In this document: in pieces, positions 35,330 to 45,467 of the stretch
How the letters are laid out: each line of letters opens with the position of its first letter
How positions within the stretch are numbered: position 1 is the first letter of the stretch
Position numbers and translations under genes: made by a program
Origin: Ampelocalamus luodianensis
Lineage: Eukaryota; Streptophyta; Magnoliopsida; Poales; Poaceae
NCBI GenBank assembly: GCA_036346255.1
Contig: CM070623.1
Location: forward strand, 2,718,033-2,782,032
Reading direction: 5' to 3'
DNA: 64,000 bases
The notes under the pieces: generated by a model
Database searches by the model: none
Told to the model about the DNA's origin: nothing
The model's input: only the letters and a program-made list of their open reading frames with translations

Positions 35330-37104
35330 TGTAACATCCCAAGTTTGGAATTGTGTTTCAAATGTAAGAAAATGTGTAGAAATTAAAAACTTTTCTTACA
35401 TCTTGTATTTCCTGCATGTTCTAAACAATTCTTGTAAAAGATTGTGGACATACAAAGTCACAAGTCATTGTGATCCAAATCTTGACCCTTCAAAAATATT
35501 CTTGTCAAATTTGTGATCAACTCTTGGAAATATTTTTCCTAAGTCCTAGGGATAGTATGTGACCCCTCTGAAAAATTTCATAATTTTTAGAAATTGATTG
35601 AACATTTTTAGGGGGCAGTCAAACCTGTTTGACCCTGGTCAAACACTAACTCAGGGCCTTGCAGAATTTTTGGAGAAAAATATACTACATTAAAACCTCT
35701 GAAAATTTTATACAAGGTCAATGTCAAAATTAGCAAGCTCCTGTAAAAATTTCAGAATTTTTGGAGTTAGTTTTCTACTTTTAAAAATCCTCTAAAGTTC
35801 AGTTTAAATTAAAACCCTAAGTCAAACCGGATGGGTTCGAGTCAGACTCGGGCTCGAACCACTTGATTGGACTCAACCAACTAACTGCACCTGGGCTCAT
35901 TTTAAGCGCGCGATCGTGTTCGGCTGTTGGATCTCCATCAAACGGTCCTCGCTCGTTTGAAAACTTCAAACCGTTATGAGCTCTTTTAAATCTCAGCCGT
36001 TGAAGTCATATCGGGTGGCTACGGTTGGATGGGAGCGTTTGGAGCCGCCGCCCTCGAGATTCAATCTCGACCGTCCGTTTTAAATCCAATGGTCACGACA
36101 TTTGTTTTCTATTCTTCTTCTTCCTCGTGTGCCCGTACGCGTGTGCGAGCCATGGTAGAGAGCAGCTGTGCCTTGTCAATTCGAGCTCGTCCTCGTCAAC
36201 GTCTCTCTGCTGGGCATTAAATGTGCCCCAGACTTTCAGCCCCAAAGTCCCGTTTCTCACTTGCCCCCATCATTTTACGGTCCATGGCCGCACCATTAAC
36301 CGAGCTCACCATTGAGCAAGGTTCTAGCTCAAACCCTAATCCTCCCTCTATATAAAGCCCCCCAAAACCCCTCCTCGTGTTCCTTTACACTACCCCTAGT
36401 TCCTTCTTCGTTTTTGGAGCTCAAAACCACTGAAATCCTCAAATCGCCATTAGAGGCCGTGAAGCTCCATTGTGGACTTTGGTGCTCCAGTGATTCATCT
36501 TCAATTCTTCTTGTACCATTTTGAGTTCCTTAGCCTCCTATGCATTTCCCCTAACTTAATTTGGTTTGACATTCTCAGGAATTGTCAAATTTGGGGTTTG
36601 TTCAAATTCGGCCAAAATCGCCCCTTTCTTCTCCAACTCTGGTAAGAGCTTCTTTTCTCAATTAATTGGTCTTGGGGCTTCTCTGAGCTATAATAAAGCT
36701 ATAGTGATAATTTGGTATCACTCATTTTGCTCAGGGCATCTTTTTCACTTCATCCTTTTCAACTCCGGCGAGCTTTCCCGTGGTCAAAGCTTCTCCGACC
36801 ATCTTTGGAGCTCTTCTTGGCTAAGGTAGCTTCTTATTAGTTCTTAGATGCCGTGGCACCCGTTTCTTTGGACAATGCGGAACTTTTTAGCTATTTCGCC
36901 TTCGGCCGTTTTGGTCACCATCTTTGATCTACGGCTCGCCGTCGTTCTAGGCCGTCGCCGCCGTCGAGGTTACCCCTACTGGGTGCACAATAGTATTTGC
37001 AACCCATTTTGGCACTTTGCGGGCACCGCCATGGCCGGAGCCGCCGGCGACAAGCCGCTGTTTACGCTCGGTTTTGCCGGACGAAAAACCCCTCGAGCTG
37101 TTGT

Positions 37105-37625
37105 CGTTAGGACATCATTAATTGATAATCATTGCTTAATCATTATTAATCATTGGAGGTAATTAATATGTCTTAAACTGGTCCATTGTGCCACTGACAG
37201 TGGGCCCAACCATTTAAACGCCCCCACTCCGTCGGCCCTAATCAACGCCTTTAGGATATCATTAATAATCAATCATTGGTAATTAATGCTTAGCATTAAA
37301 AGGCTGTCGGGAATGACTCCATGAGTCACTGATATGTGGGCTCGTAGGCCTAAACCGCAGTAACGGAGTCATTAGGACAAAAATTTGGGTTCATTAATTG
37401 CTAATCATTGTCAGCAATTAATGACTGTCCGAAATGAGCTATTGTGCCACTGTCAGGTGGGCCCCCGCTCACTTAAACCCCCTCTGTGCGAAATCTTTAG
37501 GACACATTAATTGCTAATCATCACTAATCATTGGATTTGTAATTTTTTTGCTGTCCTAAATAGCCCTCTGTATCGCTTACATGTGGGCCCGCGCATTTAA
37601 AACCGCCCAGCGCACTTAAAACCCA
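37105..37625 (+). repeat. four diverged ~120-bp tandem repeats
   Basis: Each unit contains 'aggac(a)..cattaattgctaatcatt', then 'ctgtc(c)..aaat', then a 'cac..(t)gtgggccc' block and a 'ttaaac(c)' block. The unit starts are near 37105, 37252, 37375 and 37497. The repeat lies inside the LTR at 35330-39762. Confidence 0.7.
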
Positions 37626-37661
37626 CATGTGTATTAAGTGCGTATCATGGACCGTCGATCT

Positions 37662-37961
37662 GGAGATCAACGGCCCAGATCTCCGGGAACTTTCGGGTCC
37701 CCGAACGTCTAAGTCATTAGGGACTGTCAGATCTAGATCAACGGCCTAGATCTGAGTGACCGTTCGGACCCCCCGAGCACCCAACGGCTCTGGATCGTCC
37801 ATCTCGCGATCAGCGGCTGAGATGAGTGTGCCGTTCGGGTCACCCGAAGCGCACTGCGCCCTAAGCCCTCCATCTCAATATCTACGGTCGAGGTTGGTTT
37901 GAGCATTCACGTCGCCCGAACGGCCTAATCCACGTGGACCGTTGGATCTAGATCCAACGGT
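37662..37961. repeat. array of inverted-repeat units, including a perfect 24-bp palindrome
   Basis: Successive units at ~70-base spacing each can fold. 37662-37684 has arms GGAGATC/GATCTCC. 37728-37754 has arms CAGATCTAG/CTAGATCTG. 37800-37824 has arms CATCTC/GAGATG. A weaker unit lies near 37872. 37938-37961 is ACCGTTGGATCT followed directly by its exact reverse complement. The sequence between units carries 'gttcgg(g)tc(a)cccgaa(c/g)' repeats. Confidence 0.8.
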
Positions 37962-39762
37962 GAACCTCTTTAGGACCGCGCGCGTGCGTTGTATTGCGGA
38001 GCGCGTGGGCCGTTGATTGTCCGATCTGCGGCCCATATTCGTCCACGTCGTTTTATTTTCGATAAGTCTGTTTATATTTCGGCAGGCCTTTATTTGTCAT
38101 CTAAAAATTATATTAAACTTTGAAAACTCATAACTAATTCATTTTAAAATCTTTTTAGATGATTCCAGTTGGGATAAATTCATGTTTAACTAGAGTTTAA
38201 TCTAAAAATGCTTTTAGACATGTTTTTGTAACAGAAAGTTTTATAAACAATATTAACTTGTTTTCAACCATTTTAGAATGTTTCAGAAATTGATTTGAAA
38301 CTTGTAAAATGCATATCTTTTTCTGTATAACTCCAAAATGTGCAAACTCAATCTTGTTAAATTCCTCTGTTAGCATACTTTAATATGAAATAGGTTCTGA
38401 TCATGGATTTATTTCTGAAAAATGATATGTGATAGTTTTACAACTTAGAAAAATCATAATTAATTCATTTTAACTCCAAATTGAGTAAACCCAACTTTGC
38501 TGACCTTAGGATGTCATAACCTACCTACCATAAAAATTTTAGACTTTAGATCATTCCATTAATTTATGCCATGAACAGTACCAGAAATTAATTTAGTTGA
38601 ATTAACAGGCTGAGGGAAATTATTTTAGCTATAACTTCTTCATACTTAGTCCAAATGACCTGATTCTTGTTTCTAAATTCATTTAAAATCATAACCTTGC
38701 TGCTGTATAAATTTCTCAAGATTTGGATGAGTTTTGCTATTGAGTTTTGTTTGGTGTTCTTCGTTCTTATTGGTTTTATCACTTTTTCGCTTTAGGTTCC
38801 GAAGAGATTGTTGATCTCGAATTTGAGCCACAGCAGTCAGACTCTGCCCTCCAGCAAGGCAAGCAGATGTAGCATCATTTGATCATGTTGATCCTACTAA
38901 TTTCAAATTCTAATATATTGTCTGCAAATTCTACGTATGCATTGCTATGTTGTTTTAACTATTGTCGATAGTTAACCCATTAGATGCATTATGAGTAGGC
39001 AAATGTTTATCCTCTACTTCTGAGCCTAGGGTTATTTGCTGTGATTTTGGGCTCGTTGGATGAACCCTTGTCACTTAGTAGTTTACGAGTTGATGTGCTC
39101 AGCCATGTTTAGCTATCAGTAGAAATGGGCGGTTATCGACTTGTCGATAACCTTGATCACACAAACTTATTATAACTCTACGTTTTAGCCTTTGTGCTAT
39201 GTATAATTGTGAAAACTAAAAACTGAAAGAAAAAGGATTTGGATTTGGGCACAATGGTAAGATGGTGTGATTTTTGGGTGTGACTGGAATGGTGCCCGAG
39301 TCAACAAGGACCGAACATCTTGTTACACTAAACCAAGCATTCTTGCGTGCTAATCACACTAGAGGGTATGTGACCTCTCTTGACTTAGTACTTTGGCGTG
39401 GATTGGCTATGAGTCGCAGGAGGGCGTGTGTGTGTTGTGTTGTGGTAAAATGAGATGGTTATGTGTCGGGAGCATTGTAGTTGTCCGAAAAGCTTTGCCC
39501 CGAGGGGTTGTTGTCTTTTCAGCTTTACAATGTAAGCGTATGGGTTTCTATCCATACGAGCGACTCGTAGTTGATTCACAATATTGGAAATGTCTCGTAG
39601 GACTTAGCCGTGCCGGTATACCTTTGGAAGTGTGCTAATCTTGTGGCTTAAAGACGGTCTGAAGTGTGGGTACATTGGTACACCCCTGCAGGGTTAAAAC
39701 TATTCGAATAGTCTCGTCCTAGGTTATGGACACGCTTGGGGAAGTCTTTCAAGAGTTAGACA

Positions 39763-40355
39763 TCTGGGAGTTTCGTCATAGAACGGACAAACAAAAGCAT
39801 ATAAAGAAAATAGAGATTGCTATGTATTCGCTAAAGGACTCAAACGGTGATGCATATTGCAAAGGGTATGCTCTGATTACAGAGAGAGTGACTGTGAATA
39901 AGCGTGGATTAGGGTTAGTGTACAAGATATCGGATGATTGCAAAGGCGCACAGCCTTGGTTTTTATAGTTCTACAAATGTCGGTAGTTGGTTGCAGTGGT
40001 GCCTCTTCACGTCAATAGTCGCGTCCCTTTAAGGCAATCATTGTGCCCCTTCATGACGATCGTTATGTGTCTTCGGTTGCAACGGCCAATACCTTCTCTC
40101 CACGTGGGCTATTATTAACCACACGTGGGTAACCACTTTTGAGGACCTCTTTTGTGGGGGAGAGGTCCTGGAGTGGTTTGAGAAGACCTCTCAAGGGAGG
40201 TCCAATAGGAAGTCCAGAAGAGGTTTGAGAATGGCCCAAGAAAAGACTTTTGGTCCCACGTTCAGACCACTTTGATTGATCTTGGGCCCATTAAGGATCT
40301 GATTTATTTATAAATAAGCAAACAAAGATATACCCGTATTATTGACTGGTCAACA
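39763..40355 (-). mobile_element. 5' LTR/leader remnant of the gypsy element (minus strand)
   Basis: On the minus strand it begins TGTTGACCAGTCAATAATACG at 40355, contains 'gaactataaaaacc' (TATA box 39961-39967), and runs toward the gag remnant at 35320. The LTR at 35330-39762 lies between the two. Position, orientation and the TG start fit the 5' LTR of the same gypsy element. No second LTR remains for comparison. Confidence 0.5.
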
Positions 40356-41934
40356 ATCCTCGTCAAACCTATGCTCGCTTCATTCATGATTTTTTATTGT
40401 TTGGAACTGGAAGCTGTTACCTATCACTTCAGTTAGACTGGATCAAGCGGATCTCACATGCATCGGATTCTACCATCCACAGCCCAAATCATATCATTCT
40501 GGGGCTTCTGAGTACTCTCAAATCCATCTTGGCGGAGTCTAAGCAAATAATCAAGAACATGAGCTGCGGTCGATCGAGAGACGATGTCCATCAGGCTGCG
40601 CACCGAGTGGGCCGGCCGTGCTCACCTACTAGGTCGGCACGGCCTAGTGAGATTGGCGGGCGTCTTAGCACTCCTCGTCAGTCTTCCAGCTGCAAGTCCA
40701 TCGGTATACATCACTTCTGCAATCGACGTCTGCACGACCTACTCAGACTAGCAGTCGTCGGGGAGGTACGTGATGTTCAGCTTAGGTTTGAAATATTGAT
40801 TTTGCCTAATGTCATTCCATCTTACAGCCTTCAGTTAAGTGTGGGGGTGACGACGAATCAACCGACGAGGAGGCGGCCATTCCAGCTATTGATAGGGAGG
40901 AGTACACGACGCTAGGATTTAGAGCGTACCACCCATGGCGCCCACCCCTGGTCTACACCCAGCAGAGCCTTGACCAGTACGGAGTATCGTACCAAGGCCA
41001 GAGCTCCTCTGGGGTTTGCTGGTATATTGTATGGTCAAGGTCAGAGCTCTACCACACCATGGGCTGTTTAGACATCGTACCTCAGGGACCGTGGCTCCGG
41101 GGTGGATTTCTTGATTTGTTCATTATGGATATGATGGTAGGTGGTAGCCAGTTTGACATGACTCAGTTGGACAACACTGATGTTGAATAGACTCAGTTAG
41201 GCCAGAGTCAGCTTGATGAAGCACCTCTGCCCACTCAACGGTCGTCGTACGCCCTCCAAACCGATACACGCTCTCCGGACCGGTTCACGTATCTCACAGG
41301 ACATGCTCAACGCAAAACCAAGATGCACACGCGAATGCAACAAGTAGAGAGTGGCTCAGTTGAGTGAGCCATATTGTATCCCGTGTATACATTGTACGGA
41401 TGTTGCACATATGTTGTACTATATTTGTATAGATATTTCGCATAACATATTTGTATACATTATGTGTGTATTGTCGGAGTACATCGGTTCCAGAGACGAC
41501 TGCAACACCGGAGATTCACATGAAATCACAGAACATCCGAGATTCATATGAAAACACACAAGGTTCACATGAAATCATAAAAAACGGGGGCATGGGGGAG
41601 GGTCTTGCCAGCATGGCAAAGCTGTGCCCCAGGGGTACTGTCCTTGACAAAACCGGCCCTCAGGGCCACGACCGGGCAAAACCGTGCGCCAGGGGCATGG
41701 TGGAGGCAGTTCTGGTCCCCAGGGGTGCGACAGGGCGAAAATCGGCCCCTAGGGCCCAGTTTTGGACTCGTGGCGCAAGGGGGGAGTACAACACCATCAG
41801 GCATGGTGGAAGGCAAGTCCGGCCCCCTGGGACCGGATTTGGGCACGTGTCGCGCGTCGTTTTGTGCTTTGTGCCATTTTTGGTAGGCACCACACCACAC
41901 CCAACGTCCCCCACCCACCTAGGTATTTTTTAAG

Positions 41935-42245
41935 GACTTTCAATTTTCGAATTTGAACTTTCAACCGATGATTTTCCGAACTTTCAAGTGGAAATTGAAA
42001 AAACTCTCAATTGGGGATTTGAACTTCTCGTTGGAAATCAAGATAACTTTGAAAAGTTTCGAAGAAGTTTCAACTTGAATTGCAAAAATATTCAACTTTC
42101 AACTCATCATTTCCCCAAATTTCAACTAAATAATTAGAAATTTCAACTCAAGATTCCCCCGACTTTCAACTAAAAAATGTGCACCTTCAACTCCAAAAAA
42201 TCCAAAAAATTCGACTCAAATTCAATCGCTTTTAACTTGAAAAAC
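41935..42245. repeat. degenerate short repeat based on TTTCAACT(C)
   Basis: About 300 bases of imperfect 'aactttcaact', 'ttcaactcaa' and 'tgaaatttc' units just outside the right inverted arm of the PMD unit. There is no coding sequence. Confidence 0.6.
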
Positions 42246-42940
42246 CAGTCTTGCAACTCAATATATGAACTTCTTACCTACAAAAATAAATAAATAAAGC
42301 AAACTGTTCAGCGCCATGCACGGAGACATGCGCCGGTGGTTGGCGGCGGCTCATGCACGCCCCAAATCCGGTGGTTCCCACCGTCCCACTCCTTGGCTTG
42401 GTCCCTCACGGGTGGCGGCGATGTCACCAAATGTCCACGCACGATGAGATGGAGAAACTTGGAGGAGAGTTAGGCCATGGCAGTGGCAAAGGCAAGCGCG
42501 CCAGCAGCAGGCGCAAGTGTGCCGACGGTGCCCGCCGCGAGCGTCCGGAAGGCAAGAGGAAGGACGGAGAGCTCGTAAGGAGAGGAAGCAGAAGGCGCTG
42601 CGTTTTGATGGAGTAAATGGGAATGGGGTGGAGACAAGGCGCGTTTGCGTGTGAGCATTTTCGCTGGAAAGGCAATTGCGTCGAGGACCTCCAGGACGCG
42701 ATCGAGTACCGCATGCTTCAATCCAAGCTCGCCCCGCGCGCCAACGTCGGTAGGAATCTCCTGCTTTCTACTCTTATGTTTTGGAGGCGACTGATTGGTT
42801 GCGATGGAATATCATCCTCTTCGAAGCCTACCAAGTTCCTCAAGGACCTAGGTTTTGTTACTCAAAGAAACACGCAAACTTGTCCAGGTGCTGGGCAAGG
42901 GCACGATCCCATCATCGTTCAATCCGCTGCTGCTTGATTC
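42246..42940 (+). other. GC-rich region upstream of the NLR pseudogene, orphan exon-like segment
   Basis: The stretch about 42600-42750 looks like the end of a grass first exon ('CVEDLQDAIEYRMLQSKLAP', followed by a possible GT donor at 42750). It has no identified partner exons and is not recognised. The rest shows frames on both strands without motifs. Whether it belongs to the NLR pseudogene or is a captured fragment is unknown. Confidence 0.3.
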
Positions 42941-43845
42941 TCCGGATTCGGTCAGGGGAAAATTGCTGCAAAAATCCGCGGGTCACCTTTGGCTGCCAAG
43001 CTGGTGGGAGGAGTGCTGGGAGCTGCAAGGAAGTCAAAGCACTGGATGAATATCATGGACACAGGAATACAAGACGATGCTGTTTTCCCTGCCCTACGCT
43101 TGAGCTATAACCACCTACCAGGACACCTCAAGCGATGCTTTGCATATTGCAGTTTGTTTCCCCGGAACTGGAAGTTTGATCCAGCACGCTTGATACGCCT
43201 TTGGATTGCCGAGGGTTTTGTTCAACCGCAAAACAGGGCTGAGAAAATGATGGAAGATAGAGCCAGAGAATACTTTGACCAGTTCCTTTCACGCTCATTC
43301 TTCCAGGAACTCAATCTTGGATCCAAGACACACTACTTGGTGCACAACTTACTCCATGATCTTGCAGAGTCTGTTGCAGCAGAGGACTACTTTCGTATTG
43401 AGCAGGGGATGAATTGTGATATCCCGTCAACAGTACGCCATCTGTCAGTCACCATGAACAACCTACATGGCCTCACAAGCTTCTGCAATCTCAAAAGGCT
43501 GCGCACCTTGTTACTTCTAAGATCTCTTTCGTTCTCCTCAAATTGCTTCGAAGAGGGCCTATTGGGGAAGCTGGAAAACTTGCGTGTTCTTGATCTCAGT
43601 GGCTTTAACTTGACAGAGTTGCCTCAGTCCATTGGTAGCCTACTCCACATCCGTTACTGTGGATATCATGGGGATATGCTCATGATCTTAGGATGATGTG
43701 ACAATTGGCAATGAGGTTGAAGGTTTGCAGAAACACACATTTTCGGCAAAGTTTAGCCTTTGTCGAGCCAGCGGTCGACCGGCGGTGGCGGTCGGGACCA
43801 AGCCACCTCCGCGTCCGGCGGTTTTGTTTCAAGCGTCAGGGCTGG

Positions 43846-43921
43846 CGGTCCGACCGGCCAATGGTTGGCGGTCTGACCGGCAAGGGGAGCGGTCCGACCG
43901 GCCATGGTGGCGGTCTGACCG
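43846..43921 (+). promoter_or_regulatory. four spaced copies of the palindrome CGGTC-Y-GACCG
   Basis: Copies lie at 43846-43856, 43869-43879, 43890-43900 and 43911-43921. The middle base alternates C, T, C, T, and start-to-start spacing is 23, 21, 21. The same arrangement is kept in the 3' LTR (52798-52873), including the spacing. They lie upstream of the LTR TATA box, where cis-regulatory motifs would be expected. Confidence 0.75.
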
Positions 43922-44608
43922 GTTTTGACTTAAGTCGCTGGCCTTCCTGGCAGCGATGTGTTGGTTGTTAGGTCAATCTCATGGGTTTCAGTGCATATGT
44001 GTTGCATGATGCATGTGTTGACTAACGTGGGTCAAGTTGTGAAGAACTTGTTCCCGGATTCGATTTGTTTGTCTATTGTTGTGCAGGTTGCTTAGTGGTC
44101 AACGACGGTCAACGGCGAGGATGATCGGGACTAGGCTTGGAGAGCTGAGGTTCAGAACGATCGACGATGCCGGGTGAAGTCATTGGACTCAAGCATGGTG
44201 CAAGATGGACAAAGGTGACCGAACCGCGATTCGGTGCGGATCGTTGGATCAAGCGGCGCGGGGGTCGGTGCAAGTGCCATGGTGGTTTCGGTGGGAGCTG
44301 GATGGGAGAGACTTGTCGACATGATGAGAGCCGTTGGATCAACCTACATGTGGCAGAGCATGCGACTGCTTCGCGAAGATTGGACTCGGTCTTTAAAAAA
44401 GATCGAGAAGGTGTATTTTGGTAATTTTACCAAATACCTCCCTGGTTACCTTTTGCCAACCCGCGGCACAAGACGGTGCGTGGAGAAGCGGATTAGGTCA
44501 AGAGGAGATGAAGACGACGCTTTAAAATGCGTGCGTGTGTGACCCGTTTGTGTTGGGCCTTAACGGGAGCCCATTAGGGAAACTCTTCTAGAAGGTATAA
44601 GCCTCCAC

Positions 44609-44616
44609 TATAAATA
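44609..44616 (+). promoter_or_regulatory. TATA box of the 5' LTR
   Basis: CTATAAATAGAGG, preceded by 'agaaggtataagcctcc' and followed by a likely transcription start in 'ggctgcaccccctcaaccc'. The identical site is at 53557-53564 in the 3' LTR. Confidence 0.75.
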
Positions 44617-45417
44617 GAGGAGGGAGGTGGCTGCACCCCCTCAACCCTTTCAATGTGTTTGAAACCCTAGTTTGCTTAGGGAGAGGATTAGTGGAGATTA
44701 GGGTTCTAGAGAGTTTTTGATTTGATTTCGTGCTCATGTCTTGAGCTTTGTCCTCCATTGATGGAGTGGCTGCAAACCAGCACCATATCAAATCAATCCA
44801 AGAAAGTTTGCTCAAAGATGTGTTCCTTTGCTTTCTTTCTCTCTATTTGATGATTTGGAGTCTTTCTTTGATCCGCGAGTTCTTGGTTGGTTTCTTGCTG
44901 TGATCTAACTTGTTGCATCATGTGGGAACCCATCTAGGGTCATCTTGATCATCAATCACCCACGAGCAAGTCTCTAGATCATATTTCGATTTTTGATCGG
45001 TTTTGGAGCACACACCGCTCAAACTGAAAAAGATAAGAACTTTGGCAAAGATCTTCACGATCGTCGCATAGAATAGGTTCCTGACATCCTTAGGAAGGTG
45101 TGTTTTTTGTTACATCAAATTTTTTTCGTTTTTTAGGCTGTTTACTATTCATCTAGCTGATTTTATCGTTCACCACCGATCACCTTGCTCACGGTCGGCC
45201 CGATGATCTTATCGCTTATTATCTTTGATTCTTGAGTTTTTGTTGCTTTTGCTTCGGGGTTTTGATTGGATTCAATACAAGTCTTCCGCTGTGCTTGATT
45301 GATTGATCTTCATAGTTTTCATAGTTATTGGAGTGAGATTCGTATTGAATTTGATTTCGGAGAAAAAGAGTTTGTGCTCCTATTCACCCCCTCTAGTCGC
45401 CTTTTCGGTCCAACAAG

Positions 45418-45429
45418 TGGTATCAGAGC
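45418..45429 (+). other. primer binding site (initiator tRNA-Met type)
   Basis: TGGTATCAGAGC starts two bases after the end of the 5' LTR. This is the standard copia PBS, complementary to the 3' end of initiator methionine tRNA. Confidence 0.9.
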
Positions 45430-45467
45430 CCGGTTAGTTCAATCTTGATCTTAACCGGTCACTGAAC

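Larger units (their letters stand above)
35330..39762 (+). mobile_element. long LTR of the TGTAACA family inserted in the gypsy remnant, right end unclear
   Basis: It starts TGTAACATCCCAAG at 35330 and shares landmarks with the other family members: 'ttggactcaaccaactaac' near 35870, 'TTTGATCATGTTGATCC' near 38879, the hairpin GGTTATCGAC/GTCGATAACC near 39130, and the palindrome CTATTCGAATAG at 39700-39711. Similarity to the copy at 10840-14955 ends near 39762 ('gagttagacat'). The expected terminus and a matching target duplication (left flank ACAAA) were not found, so the right end is probably deleted. Open frames at 36025-36315 and 36566-37162 show no recognisable domains. Confidence 0.7.
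27782..41370 (+). pseudogene. plant mobile domain (PMD / MAIN-like) gene, broken by insertions and stops
   Basis: Coding similarity comes in pieces on the plus strand. The first, 27787-28004, includes 'LLSFARILQVERYF'. The frame resumes at 30420-30428 and 30968 (GSLMSALVNKW region, with an in-frame TGA) and then contains 'GEMTVTLQNVSFLIGLPI' near 31035, the hallmark of the plant mobile domain. It runs on with stops and frameshifts to about 32200 ('DEIVRMYLVAYLLHLFGW', 'DVLRRDTGLKP', 'YHEYIEWNVP'). A probable C-terminal part lies at about 40400-41370, beyond the gypsy remnant; it has a GT-AG intron candidate (40766-40830) and a Gln/Ser-rich tail ('FDMTQLDNTDVE', 'SPDRFTYLTGH'). PMD proteins such as MAIN and MAIL1 act in silencing and genome stability when of host type; transposon-borne versions are common. 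Assignment of the C-terminal piece is less sure than that of the domain. Confidence 0.75.
26589..41886 (+). mobile_element. ~15-kb Mutator-like unit carrying a plant mobile domain gene, with nested insertions
   Basis: The left arm (about 26589-26845) and right arm (about 41603-41886) match each other in inverted orientation. Starting from 'caaaaat(a/g)gcacaa' they share 'gacgcgcg', 'cccaggggg..cggactt..cctccacc' and 'ttgcgcca..gtccaaaac', and the match becomes weaker inward. Between the arms lie a promoter, a decayed PMD gene and later insertions: a solo LTR, a hAT MITE, a gypsy remnant and another LTR. PMD genes are known to be carried by plant transposons. No transposase was found and no target duplication could be fixed at the outer ends, so the class is inferred from the long inverted arms. 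Removing the insertions would leave an element of roughly 4-5 kb. Confidence 0.65.
43658..45415 (+). repeat. 5' LTR of the copia element (1758 bp)
   Basis: Starts TGTGGATATC and ends GGTCCAACA. It includes four CGGTCYGACCG palindromes (43846-43921), a TATA box, and a transcribed-leader-like part. The left flank GTTAC is the target duplication. Confidence 0.95.

Noticed and set aside
35330..40355. LTR at 35330 as a complete solo LTR ending near 40320
   Set aside because: Similarity to the sister LTR stops near 39762 and the following sequence looks like a minus-strand gypsy LTR with its own TATA box; no ACAAA duplication follows a CA end.
41451..41933. 160-aa frame with repeated PRG/PGA-like pattern
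   Set aside because: Lies in the right inverted arm of the PMD unit and matches the left arm in reverse; terminal repeat sequence, not a gene.
42250..42620. Start of an NLR gene
   Set aside because: No coiled-coil or P-loop sequence can be read here in any frame.
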